A stretch of 64,000 nucleotides of DNA, taken from the NCBI GenBank assembly GCA_044464485.1, contig JBIQLG010000001.1:186001-250000 (forward strand), in the 5' to 3' direction. The notes beneath the pieces were generated by a model. It saw only the letters and a program-made list of their open reading frames with translations, ran no database searches and had not been told where the DNA came from. The DNA is from Terrimesophilobacter sp044464485. Lineage in GTDB: Bacteria > Actinomycetota > Actinomycetes > Actinomycetales > Microbacteriaceae. This document shows positions 36,348 through 44,227 of the stretch, piece by piece. Made by a program: the position numbers and the translations under genes. How positions within the stretch are numbered: the first letter of the stretch is position 1; every line of letters starts with the position of its first letter.

Positions 36348-36460
36348 TTCCCTGAGGAGTCAGCGGAGCCGACGTCTCGTTCGTTCCCTGAGGAGTCAGC
36401 GGAGCCGACGTCTCGTTCGTTCCCTGAGGAGTCAGCGGAGCTGGACGTCTCGAAGGGACG
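36348..36460. repeat. 36-bp tandem repeat, three copies, REP-like unit
   Basis: Units starting TTCCCTGAGGAGTCAGCGG begin at 36348, 36384 and 36420, an exact 36-base period. Units one and two end in CGTCTCGTTCG, and unit three ends in CGTCTCGAAGGGA. A partial unit (CTCCCTGAGGA) precedes them at 36333. The conserved ends CCCTGAGGA and GTCTCGAAGGG also occur in the elements at 53154-53240. Not coding; the apparent peptide reading is a repeat artefact. Confidence 0.85.
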
Positions 36461-36472
36461 TGCGTTATTGGC

Positions 36473-36658
36473 TTAGGACGCCATCCGGTGGTCGCCCAGG
36501 CCCTGTGTGGAAAATCCGATGGCGGGCTGGATTTCCGGTCGCGGCGCTTCAAGCTGATCGGTCCAGGCGGTTCCGGTCCACCACCTGAGCATGGGAAGTC
36601 CAGTCGGGTCGGGGTACCAGCCGAACGGGGGGAGCGACTGTTGGGGGGTAACAGACAT
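36473..36658 (-). CDS. Small DUF2510-only protein
   Basis: A protein of 61 residues from the ATG at 36658, preceded by AGGA 6 bases upstream. It contains a near-complete DUF2510 motif (FGWYPDPTGLPMLRWWTGTAWT), then a short tail without a membrane segment. DUF2510 usually caps longer membrane proteins, so this may be a truncated relic or a free-standing domain. It lies downstream of the giant membrane protein on the same strand and ends next to the repeat cluster. Confidence 0.6.
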   Translation of the reverse strand: MSVTPQQSLPPFGWYPDPTGLPMLRWWTGTAWTDQLEAPRPEIQPAIGFSTQGLGDHRMAS

Positions 36659-36790
36659 GATGATTCCTGCAAGTTGCCTGCCGCTGGGCGCTTCGGGTGC
36701 GGCGTTGTGGCGTACCAAGCCGGGGGGTAATCGGTACCCCCCATGATAGGCACTTGCGCCACGAAAAAGTCTCCCCCATTCGGGGGTCAA

Positions 36791-39700
36791 TCACCGTAGG
36801 GCGGCGTACTTGACCACGGCATTTCGGATGTCGCGCGAGCGCTGTTCGTAGCGGAATGCGAGCGCCGTCAAGATGATTCCCGCAGCGGCCGCCCACAGCC
36901 ACCACGGGACAAACTCGTATGCCGCGCGCAGCTGTGGGAGGAAAGTCGCAATACCATGCACGATGACGACCACGACACCGATGGTGAAAGGTGCCTGAAG
37001 CCGTCGCGCGACGCCGACAATGATGACGCCGACGCCGACCACGCCGAGGCCGACCAGCCGCCACAGCGGTTGTTCGCTGAAGGTTGCCCAGAGCGACGGC
37101 ACGAGCAACATGGCGATGCCCGGCGCCAGCCACTGCCAGCTGCGTGCTGCAGGCACCTCTGCCATGTGAATGGTTCCCGTGGCCAGGAGCGCCAGAGCGA
37201 GCGGGACGGTAACGAGTTCCGGGTAATCGAGAGTGCCCATTGCGCCACCGGTGAGCGCAGTGAGACCCGCGAGCGCGATGGCGAACCATGCCACCGTGCG
37301 TGACAAGGGCGAACGATGCAACACGAACCCGATCACGTGGACCGCGCTGTAGAGGAGAACCAGGCTGAGGATGCGAAGCTGACCAAGTGCGAATTCCTCG
37401 AAGGCTGGCGCTTCGAGCGCCAGCACGGCAGCCATCGCCACGATCCCGAGAATCTGACTCGCCGTGGCCCGCAGGTGATCGGTCGACTCGTGGCGGGGAA
37501 TCGCCTGCCCGAATGCCGCGGCGATGAACGCCACGAATGCGCCCAAGATCCATGCGTCGCGAGCGGCATCCGAAACGGGAAGGTAGACGGCGCGGCCGAT
37601 CATAAGGACGAGCAGCCCGGCGGCGCCCGCGACCGCGGCGGCATCCCACCAGCCCTGAGCCGAACGGCCGACGATCACGAAACTGCCGACGAGCAAGAGT
37701 GCCACGGCGGATAAGCCCATGATGAGAGCGCGCAGCTCGGTTCCGCTCGCCCCGTTTATCGCCAGAGGGAGCATGCTGACCAGTAGTGCGCCGAGGACGA
37801 TGGTGGGGGCCGCAAGATTTCGTGTTGTCCGAGCGTCGCTGGTGTTTTTCGAGTGCGCTCGTGAAATCAGCACAGCAATGATGAGGAGTGCGGCCGTGAG
37901 GGGGAGCACGTATGGCTCGAGATTTGCTACGCCGATACCCCGCAACCGCCACCACAGCCCGGCGGTGGCCAGCGCGAGGGAGAGCCAGCCAAGGTGTCGC
38001 CGCCACGAGGTCGATGAAAACAGTCCGCCGCTATCGATGGCCAACAGCAATGTTGTCACGGCGGCGAGGGTGAGTATCAGCCAGGCAAGGCCGGAGTTGG
38101 TCATCACCGCAGCAATCACGGAAGGGAGCGCTACGAGCACGACGCCCGCATCCAAAGCCCAGCGTGCGGCCCCATTCGGGCGGACAAGGTGAATGGCCAA
38201 CGACGCGGCCGCGGCCAAGAGTGCAGAGAGGATGGGGGCGATCGTCGCCGCAAATTCGGGCATCGCAACAAACTTCGTGAGCGCGCTGATCGCGAGGAAG
38301 AATGCGGGTGCCGCCACGATTGCGGCAGCGTTGGCCTCCACCCGAAGATTGTGCGCGGGTGCAAGCACCATCCACAAAATGAGGCCAATGAGCAGCAGCA
38401 GCGAGCAGAAAAAGCTCGTTGCATATTCGGGAAGGAGCAACTCTGAGCGTGCGGCACTGCTCATCTGCTCGAGCGAGACGGCCAGAGTTCCGACGGTGAT
38501 GACGGCAACTGTTCCTGTCAACCAGAACGTGCCTCGGCGATCGGCACGGTGCACGGCTCGTCCGAGCGGCACGGCGAACACCGTGAACACGGCGAGGGCG
38601 AGAATGCTCACGAAACGCAGACCGTTGTTCCAATCAATGTCGAGAGGCAGCGACGCGGAAAACGTGATGTAGTGTGCTGCCGAGTTGCTCGCAATGAGCG
38701 CGACGACGGTCGCGATTCCTAGCAAAGCGGCTTTGGATACCGCGGTCAGCACGCTTCGCCTGGACATGAGGAGCAGCGCAATGATGACGAGCGAACCTAT
38801 CCACCAGGTGGAGGTGCTTGCCCAACTCACGACGTATCCGAAGGCGGCAGCGCCGATAGCCAATGCTGCAGTGGGCGCCGCATAGTCGCGTCCGGAGGAG
38901 GAGTGAAGCTTTCGCGAGCTGAGGGCGATAACGGCAACGGCGCTCAGAAGCAGCCATCCGGCCATGATGGTCCAGAGGGTGCCGACGAGTGCGGCGGCCG
39001 TCAGTGCAACGCCTGCCCCAAACCACGCGAGAGCGGGGCCGCGGCGGCGAATTATCCCCGCCGCCGTCCAGAAGGCACCGGCCACGACGCCGATGATCGC
39101 CAGAGTGAGCACCGCCCAGCCGTCATGATCAAGTGCAACCTGCAGAGTGTCTGTCGGATGCATCGCCCAGGTGTTCTCGAAACCGTAGACCACGCGGCCC
39201 ACCGTCGCGGCTATGGCGATGAACAGCGGTGCGACAAGCGTGATGGCGAGTACTACGGCTGATGACCATGCGGCAACGGCACTGAATTTTCTCCACCCGC
39301 CTGGCCCGCGCACCGCGAGGACTTCGAGAACGAGTGCAAGCGTGGCAGCCGCGATACCCGGCGCCATGATCGCGAAGACGTCGGAACTCGAGCGCAGTGC
39401 CGCGAATCCCAACGCGGATGCTGCGAAGACTCCACCCATCCCCGCGAAGATGTACGCGCATGCTCGCCACGGTTGCGCCGCTCTTGGCGCAGCGAGAGCC
39501 CAAAGGTGCGCGGCCGAGATGACGACGATCGCCACGACGGCGATGGAGCCGGACCAGTCTGACTCCGGTGCCACGGTGAACGCGAGAACGAAGGCGGCGG
39601 CCAGTGCGAGCAGTGTCGTGCACAGGCTGATCATGCGCTCGATGGAGCGCGTTCCCCGTGTCGGTGTGGGTGGTTCGGTGGATGGGCCGGAGCGAAGTGA

Positions 39701-40627
39701 GGCCGCGACGGGCGGCAGGGCAAAACGATGAATCAGCCCTGCTGTGGCGATGGAAGCCGCGACGAGGTATGCCCGTGTGCCCGCGTCGCTGCCTTTGGCG
39801 GCACCCGCCACCAGCACGCCGACACCGGGGGCGATCATGGTGAACCCGACAACGCTCGGCGCGCGCAAGCCGGAGAGGCGGCTCCACGCCAGGAACAGAA
39901 CTGACGTGAGAATGATCGTGAAACCCCAGTAGAGCTGGCCATCGCTGGAGAGAAGGCCGAAGAAATCGTTGGCACGCAGCGCGTAGGTATCCAGATATAT
40001 CAGTACGATCGCGAAAACGGCGATGCCTTCCGCTGTGGCGGTGTGCCCCCGGCGCCGAAGTATCGATGCCGAACCGACCGCGGCGAGAGTGATCGCGGCG
40101 ATGATGACGCTGCGCCAGATGATTCCAAAGTTGATGAAGGCGTAGATCAGAAAGAAGATGGCGGCCACCGAGAGGAGCAGAATTCCGACGACCAGGAGCG
40201 TGACCTGGATGCTGGAGTATTTCCGCTGTCGAGCAGCAGGTGACGCGCCCACGGGAGCTGTTGCGGTGGCCCTCGAAATCGCCGATGGCCCTGCTGAGGC
40301 GGTCGCGGCAACGGTTTCCGCTTCTGCGGCCGGTTGGGCAACCGGTACCGCTTGAGCGGTCGAAGCCGCTTGCGCGGTGCTCTGCACTGCGTGCCGGAGG
40401 CGGCCGATGATCGTTACCCGGCGCTCCAGCGCCGAGGCAGCCGAGAGCGACGCCTCGTGAAGCTCATGCGCGGCGGGATGCCCAAGGTCGAGTCCGCATT
40501 CTGCGCACACCGTGCTGCGGAGCGGAGTAAAACAGGCAGGGCATTGGTTCGTGCTCACCAGCTCCGCGGAATTGCGGGGAAACACCACGCGACCGGCAAA
40601 ACGGGTGTAGTCGATGTTGTCGGTCAT
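36791..40627 (-). CDS. Giant zinc-ribbon multi-pass membrane protein (SCO7613-like)
   Basis: A protein of 1278 residues. A zinc ribbon sits at the N-terminus (Cys29, Cys32, Cys41, Cys44: CPAC and CAEC), then an Ala/Thr-rich linker of about 80 residues, then from about residue 138 to the end an almost unbroken series of hydrophobic helices, roughly 35 in number. The layout resembles actinobacterial SCO7613 C-terminal-domain/DUF2157-like membrane proteins of unknown function. No enzyme motif is visible. It is monocistronic or followed by the small DUF2510 gene. Confidence 0.82.
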   Translation of the reverse strand: MTDNIDYTRFAGRVVFPRNSAELVSTNQCPACFTPLRSTVCAECGLDLGHPAAHELHEASLSAASALERRVTIIGRLRHAVQSTAQAASTAQAVPVAQPAAEAETVAATASAGPSAISRATATAPVGASPAARQRKYSSIQVTLLVVGILLLSVAAIFFLIYAFINFGIIWRSVIIAAITLAAVGSASILRRRGHTATAEGIAVFAIVLIYLDTYALRANDFFGLLSSDGQLYWGFTIILTSVLFLAWSRLSGLRAPSVVGFTMIAPGVGVLVAGAAKGSDAGTRAYLVAASIATAGLIHRFALPPVAASLRSGPSTEPPTPTRGTRSIERMISLCTTLLALAAAFVLAFTVAPESDWSGSIAVVAIVVISAAHLWALAAPRAAQPWRACAYIFAGMGGVFAASALGFAALRSSSDVFAIMAPGIAAATLALVLEVLAVRGPGGWRKFSAVAAWSSAVVLAITLVAPLFIAIAATVGRVVYGFENTWAMHPTDTLQVALDHDGWAVLTLAIIGVVAGAFWTAAGIIRRRGPALAWFGAGVALTAAALVGTLWTIMAGWLLLSAVAVIALSSRKLHSSSGRDYAAPTAALAIGAAAFGYVVSWASTSTWWIGSLVIIALLLMSRRSVLTAVSKAALLGIATVVALIASNSAAHYITFSASLPLDIDWNNGLRFVSILALAVFTVFAVPLGRAVHRADRRGTFWLTGTVAVITVGTLAVSLEQMSSAARSELLLPEYATSFFCSLLLLIGLILWMVLAPAHNLRVEANAAAIVAAPAFFLAISALTKFVAMPEFAATIAPILSALLAAAASLAIHLVRPNGAARWALDAGVVLVALPSVIAAVMTNSGLAWLILTLAAVTTLLLAIDSGGLFSSTSWRRHLGWLSLALATAGLWWRLRGIGVANLEPYVLPLTAALLIIAVLISRAHSKNTSDARTTRNLAAPTIVLGALLVSMLPLAINGASGTELRALIMGLSAVALLLVGSFVIVGRSAQGWWDAAAVAGAAGLLVLMIGRAVYLPVSDAARDAWILGAFVAFIAAAFGQAIPRHESTDHLRATASQILGIVAMAAVLALEAPAFEEFALGQLRILSLVLLYSAVHVIGFVLHRSPLSRTVAWFAIALAGLTALTGGAMGTLDYPELVTVPLALALLATGTIHMAEVPAARSWQWLAPGIAMLLVPSLWATFSEQPLWRLVGLGVVGVGVIIVGVARRLQAPFTIGVVVVIVHGIATFLPQLRAAYEFVPWWLWAAAAGIILTALAFRYEQRSRDIRNAVVKYAALR

Positions 40628-40803
40628 GGGCTCCCTCGTTCATGATCGGTCTCAGATTACCGGGCGGGAGAGGGGCGTTGCGAGCAATTGTGAACAACAT
40701 GCTGCAGTGTTCGGGCCGAAAGCACACTCAGGTGCAGATCGAGTAAGCCAGTTCTAGTTCGACTGTTCGCAAGGCAGAGTTTTTTTCGCCGCCAACGCCG
40801 TGA

Positions 40804-40835
40804 TCGGCTGCCACGACATCCATCGCAACAGCCGA
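40804..40835 (-). terminator. Possible hairpin downstream of the Cys-rich peptide gene
   Basis: TCGGCTG (40804-40810) pairs with CAGCCGA (40829-40835), a 7-bp stem with an 18-base loop, starting 15 bases past the peptide stop on the minus strand. No T-run follows, so it may be a weak terminator or an RNA-stabilising hairpin. Confidence 0.3.
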
Positions 40836-40850
40836 CCATTCGGCAGATGC

Positions 40851-40931
40851 TTAGCAGCAGCCGCCTGAGTTGCAACAGCCCGCGGTGCAGGCTTCGGGGC
40901 AGCAAGCCCCGGACATGCAGTCCTCGTTCAT
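40851..40931 (-). CDS. 26-residue, 8-cysteine metallothionein-like peptide
   Basis: ATG at 40931, TAA at 40851-40853. The product has 26 residues with Cys at positions 5, 10, 11, 15, 19, 20, 25 and 26, three of them in adjacent pairs, and otherwise small or polar residues. AAGGAGG lies 6 bases before the ATG (plus-strand 40938-40944), and the promoter (-35 TTGACA, -10 AATAAT) is near ideal. The -35 overlaps a palindrome in front of the divergent arsR. It is likely a cytoplasmic thiolate peptide sequestering As(III)/Sb(III) or a related metal ion. I recognise no named family. A 96-codon overlapping frame looks spurious. Confidence 0.75.
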   Translation of the reverse strand: MNEDCMSGACCPEACTAGCCNSGGCC

Positions 40932-40967
40932 CGAGCACCTCCTTCATCGATCTTCGTCGATGCTTTC

Positions 40968-40997
40968 ATTATTCAGAAGCATATCGACGGCTGTCAA
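40968..40997 (-). promoter_or_regulatory. Strong promoter for the Cys-rich peptide
   Basis: On the minus strand TTGACA (plus 40992-40997) is a perfect -35 box and AATAAT (plus 40968-40973) a 5/6 -10 box, spaced 18 bp. The -35 lies inside the palindrome at 40981-41000, so a bound ArsR would block RNA polymerase. Confidence 0.7.
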
Positions 40998-41000
40998 TAT
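40981..41000. promoter_or_regulatory. ArsR operator palindrome between arsR and the peptide gene
   Basis: ATATCGACGGCTGTCAATAT reads the same on both strands at 16 of 20 positions. It sits in the divergent intergenic region, covers the peptide -35 box, and is about 20 bases before the arsR start. Size and AT-rich ends fit SmtB/ArsR-family operators. Confidence 0.65.
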
Positions 41001-41018
41001 ATATGGGACAATTGGATC

Positions 41019-41369
41019 ATGACGATGACCGAGTTGCTCCCGATTCGCGATCTGCAATCCTGCTGCGCGCCGCTCACGCGGGAGTCGATTTCCGTCGAGA
41101 ACGCGGAGAGCCTCGCCGTTTCGCTCAAGGCGCTCGCAGACCCCGCACGGCTGCGCATCCTCTCGATGGTGGCTGCCCACGAGGATGGCGAGACGTGCGT
41201 GTGCGACCTCACCGAACCCCTCGGGCTATCGCAGCCCACGGTCTCCCATCATTTGAAAGTGCTCGTGGACGCCGGATACCTCGACCGCACGAAGCGCGGC
41301 ACGTGGGCCTACTTTCGGCTCGTGCCCGGTGCGCTCGACTCGGTGGCGGGGCTTCTCGCCACGGTGTGA
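41019..41369 (+). CDS. arsR: ArsR-family As(III)/Sb(III)-type repressor
   Basis: A winged-helix repressor of 116 residues (or 114 from the second ATG at 41025). The HTH is LGLSQPTVSHHLKVLVDAGYLDR. Metal-sensing Cys candidates are Cys15-Cys16 (LQSCCAPL) and Cys60/Cys62 (ETCVCDL). In Corynebacterium glutamicum CgArsR the arsenite site is made of Cys15, Cys16 and Cys55, and the CVCDL motif is the E. coli ArsR signature, so arsenite or antimonite is the expected inducer. No arsenite pump or arsenate reductase is in the window. It is divergent from the Cys-rich peptide. Confidence 0.93.
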   Translation: MTMTELLPIRDLQSCCAPLTRESISVENAESLAVSLKALADPARLRILSMVAAHEDGETCVCDLTEPLGLSQPTVSHHLKVLVDAGYLDRTKRGTWAYFRLVPGALDSVAGLLATV

Positions 41370-41392
41370 GTGCTGTCCCTAGTCAGCAACGT

Positions 41393-41460
41393 CGAGCGCT
41401 AGTCATTCGGACGAAAGGGCGTGCCTTGGCACCACCGCTCGTCCGAATGACAATCGCTCG
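41393..41460. repeat. 68-bp nested palindrome
   Basis: Arms at 41393-41414 and 41439-41460 are CGAGCG-N3-GTCATTCGGACGA and its reverse complement, 19 of 22 bp paired. An inner stem GTGCC/GGCAC lies at 41421-41432. It starts 24 bases after the arsR stop. It could be a bidirectional terminator without a T-tract, a protein-binding palindrome or a small non-autonomous mobile element. Confidence 0.7.
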
Positions 41461-41595
41461 CCGGGCACAATCGGATTTTCATTCGCGCGGGGCCATACAC
41501 AGACTTGCGGTGCGGTCGCCAGCTCTCGAGATGGGCAGCAGATCGTTACGCTTGTGCAGTTCTCAAGCGGCTGTCATGGACCTTACTCTTGGCTC

Positions 41596-41808
41596 ATGAA
41601 AGGGTCGGTCGCGACGAGTGTGGCATTAGCGTTCATTGCTGCAGTCATGCTGACGGGATGCACCGCCGGGATTGAGGGCTTTATCGGGTTGGAGCGTAAG
41701 GGTGATTCTTTTCGTGCCGTGGTCTCTATGTGCGACGGCAGTCACATCACCAAGGTTGAACTGCGTGATCGGTCGCTCGTCAACAGCCAAAGAGTGGTAT
41801 CTGCATAG
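41596..41808 (+). CDS. Short lipoprotein, possibly truncated
   Basis: A protein of 70 residues from the ATG at 41596. A classical lipoprotein signal (VALAFIAAVMLTGC) puts the lipidated Cys at residue 22. Only about 48 residues follow, ending VNSQRVVSA, with one further Cys (SMCDGSH). Compared with typical lipoproteins it looks cut short, perhaps by the arrival of the toxin-antitoxin pair, whose antitoxin begins 56 bases downstream. No function is recognised. Confidence 0.6.
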   Translation: MKGSVATSVALAFIAAVMLTGCTAGIEGFIGLERKGDSFRAVVSMCDGSHITKVELRDRSLVNSQRVVSA

Positions 41809-41864
41809 ACTCGTACATGCAAGCAGTGATAGCATTGCTAGTGTTTGGGAGGCGGGAGAAGCTG

Positions 41865-42110
41865 ATGGCTACCTTAGTGATTCGAGACCTAGATGACGAC
41901 GTCAAGGCGCGTCTGCGCGTTCAGGCCGCCGAGAATGGCCGCTCCATGGAAGCAGAGGCCCGGGTGCTTCTGGCCGTTGCGGTAAGTGGGCGTCGACCTG
42001 CGCGTGGGCTCGGCTCCTACATCCGTGATCAATTCGCCGAGATCGGCGGAGTCGACTTAGATGTCCCGCAGCGTGACGAGCCAGCGCGCGTGACGGACCT
42101 CAGCACGTGA
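41865..42110 (+). CDS. FitA/VapB-type ribbon-helix-helix antitoxin
   Basis: A protein of 81 residues from the ATG at 41865; the in-frame start at 41817 has no ribosome binding site. The N-terminal ribbon-helix-helix reads MATLVIRDLDDDVKARLRVQAAENGRSMEAEAR (in parts), which is FitA-like, and the C-terminal tail is acidic for toxin wrapping. It overlaps the PIN toxin by 4 bases (GTGA). It neutralises the toxin and should repress its own operon. Confidence 0.9.
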   Translation: MATLVIRDLDDDVKARLRVQAAENGRSMEAEARVLLAVAVSGRRPARGLGSYIRDQFAEIGGVDLDVPQRDEPARVTDLST

Positions 42111-42529
42111 TTGTTCTGGACACGAATGTCGTGTCCGAACTTGCTCGGCCGAAACCGAGTCACGCGGTCATCGAATGGGTTGACGCTCAGGACTCGTCAA
42201 CTCTGGTGATCACCGCGCTCACTGCGGCCGAAGTGCGAGCCGGTGTCGCCCTCCTCCCCGACGGCCGCAGGAGGCGGGAAGTTGGACTACGGATGGAGTC
42301 CTTGCTCACCGAAACCTTCGCAGGCTTCGTCCTTGCCTTCGATATCGACTCCTCTGCCCACTATGCAGACATCGTGGCTGGCCGCAGGCACGCGGGCCGA
42401 CCGATCAGCACCTTCGATGCACAAATCGCAGTCGTCTGCCACCAGCACGAGGCAAAACTCGCAACCAGGAATACCGCGGACTTTACCGATACCGGCATAC
42501 AGCTGATCAACCCTTGGGACGGTCGCTAA
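42107..42529 (+). CDS. PIN-domain toxin (FitB/VapC type)
   Basis: A protein of 140 residues starting at GTG 42107 inside the antitoxin stop. PIN-domain acidic residues are visible: Asp5 in VLDTNVVSEL, a Glu in TALTAAEVRAG, and the Asp pair in STFDAQIAVVC and RNTADF. It is a Mg-dependent RNase of the VapC superfamily. The pair is intact and likely functional. It sits in an accessory stretch between arsR and an ABC transporter. Confidence 0.93.
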   Translation: MIVLDTNVVSELARPKPSHAVIEWVDAQDSSTLVITALTAAEVRAGVALLPDGRRRREVGLRMESLLTETFAGFVLAFDIDSSAHYADIVAGRRHAGRPISTFDAQIAVVCHQHEAKLATRNTADFTDTGIQLINPWDGR

Positions 42530-42643
42530 TCTCAAGCGGAGCATGTGGAAACGCCAATCCGATGTCCCGCAGAACGTTCCTCAAGTGACTCATCGAGTCA
42601 GCTCATCGGAAGTCTTGAAGAGACCCGTCCACGAATGTGTTGC

Positions 42644-44227
42644 TCACGATCGCCGGTCTATCGCGCGGATCCGTCGTAGCGCTAGGAGCGCCACGACAAC
42701 GCTTATGAGCACAAGCGATATGAATGCGGCCACCGCGCCGGACGCTCCGGTGAAATACGCAAGCGAGAGGCCACCACCTATCGCGAGTGCAAGCAGGATC
42801 GCATCCGACTGCCATAGCAGTACGTTCAGAACTGAGAGGTCTCCCACCGGGGTCACGATGGGCATCAGTAGCAGCACCGGTAGTGGCCCCTTGGCGGAGT
42901 CATAGACGCGTACGATCACGGTGAACACCGCAAGAAGTACCCACCACATAGCAGATGCCTGTGCATTGCCGGCAAGTAACACCCCGGCGCCACCGAACAC
43001 GATCACTGCAATCAGCGGTGCAACAGCGTGCGCCAGAGTGCGTGGCCCGACCGCCCAACCGTAGAGCGAGGAAGCAGTGGCGTTGGAACTGGAATTGCGA
43101 AGCCCGTCACACCAAACTCCGGCGGCGAGGTAGGCGAGTAGCGCACCAGGCAGTGCGATGGCCCACCGGATGTCTTCTGGCGCGGCAGCAGCGCTGCCGA
43201 TCAGCCAACCTGCGGCCATGATGCTGACGGTGCCAACAGTCAATCGCATAGGGAAGCGAATGATAGCCAGCGCATCGCGGGTGAACACCGCAAGAATCAT
43301 TGGCCCGTGGAATGTGATGCGGAGGTGGCGTGCACGAGTGGGTGGGGGCCGGAATCCGCCGATGGCCGCCGATGCATCGCCGGTAGTCAGGAGCATCCCT
43401 GTCGTCTGCCAGCGGAGCGATTGAGCAAGAACTCTGGGCGTGGAGATGCTGTTTAGCAGCGCAGGGATCGAGGCCACCGAGACTAGTGAAAGCAGCAGTG
43501 CTGCGGTTGGCCAAACAATTGTGGATGTTGCGCTCAGTCCTTGCAACGACAGTGCCAGCCAACCCCATGGCGTAACAGTGGACGAGAGGGTTGCTAACGG
43601 GGTGAGAGGTGGAACCGAACTGCAGGCAGCGAGAGCACCGGTCGCCAAGACAAATGCAGCGACGGTTCCTATAGCCCAGCGGGGCAGTGTTTGACCCACA
43701 AGCCAGGCGAGCGACAACAGGATCGAGAACGCCAACGCCGAGACCATTACGAGGGCAACCACTTGCGGGTCGCCAGTGCCGTCGGCGGAAGAAGTACTTA
43801 TCTTGTTTGCGATCGCAAGTATTCCTACACCTGAAACGAATAGGAAAGCCAGTACGAAACTCGATGAGAAAAAGGGTCTCCGCAGCCCGAGCCGTCGCGC
43901 GATCGGACTGCCGAGCAGGAACTGAGCAAGGAACGGTCGAGGTATCGCTGGCCCGCGAATCGGTCCAAGAAGCAAGGCACCCGCAACCAGAATCGAACCT
44001 GCCAGCGTCACGACACCGACAACTTCAGGCAGGGCCGACAAGGCCTGGACACTTGGGGTGGCAAGCCCCAACACGACGAGACGCACCACGGGGAACACCG
44101 CGATCGCGGCCGTGAGGACTACCGTGTAGGTCAAATAGGCGATATCATCCGTGCCTTGTTTACCTCCCCGCTGGGCGATTACTGCGCGTGCGGCGCGGAG
44201 CGCACTGCGATTGGAAACCGGCGTCAC
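42644..44227 (-). CDS. ABC transporter permease, large multi-pass protein
   Basis: A protein of 527 residues with about 12-14 hydrophobic helices and no enzymatic motif. It is coupled by a 4-base overlap to the upstream ATPase gene, which defines it as the membrane component of an ABC exporter-type system. Conserved segments include RRPFFSSSFVLAFLFVSGVG and SLYGWAVGPRTLAH. The substrate is unknown; no processing peptidase, precursor peptide or immunity gene is adjacent. Confidence 0.82.
   Translation of the reverse strand: MTPVSNRSALRAARAVIAQRGGKQGTDDIAYLTYTVVLTAAIAVFPVVRLVVLGLATPSVQALSALPEVVGVVTLAGSILVAGALLLGPIRGPAIPRPFLAQFLLGSPIARRLGLRRPFFSSSFVLAFLFVSGVGILAIANKISTSSADGTGDPQVVALVMVSALAFSILLSLAWLVGQTLPRWAIGTVAAFVLATGALAACSSVPPLTPLATLSSTVTPWGWLALSLQGLSATSTIVWPTAALLLSLVSVASIPALLNSISTPRVLAQSLRWQTTGMLLTTGDASAAIGGFRPPPTRARHLRITFHGPMILAVFTRDALAIIRFPMRLTVGTVSIMAAGWLIGSAAAAPEDIRWAIALPGALLAYLAAGVWCDGLRNSSSNATASSLYGWAVGPRTLAHAVAPLIAVIVFGGAGVLLAGNAQASAMWWVLLAVFTVIVRVYDSAKGPLPVLLLMPIVTPVGDLSVLNVLLWQSDAILLALAIGGGLSLAYFTGASGAVAAFISLVLISVVVALLALRRIRAIDRRS

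Noticed and set aside
36343..36588. Apparent repeat protein with RSLRSQRSRR units
   Set aside because: It is a reading of the 36-bp tandem DNA repeat; no ribosome binding site and no coding character.
40657..40947. 96-codon minus-strand frame overlapping the Cys-rich peptide
   Set aside because: Random-looking Leu/Arg-rich product; the ribosome binding site spacing and promoter fit the 26-codon frame instead.
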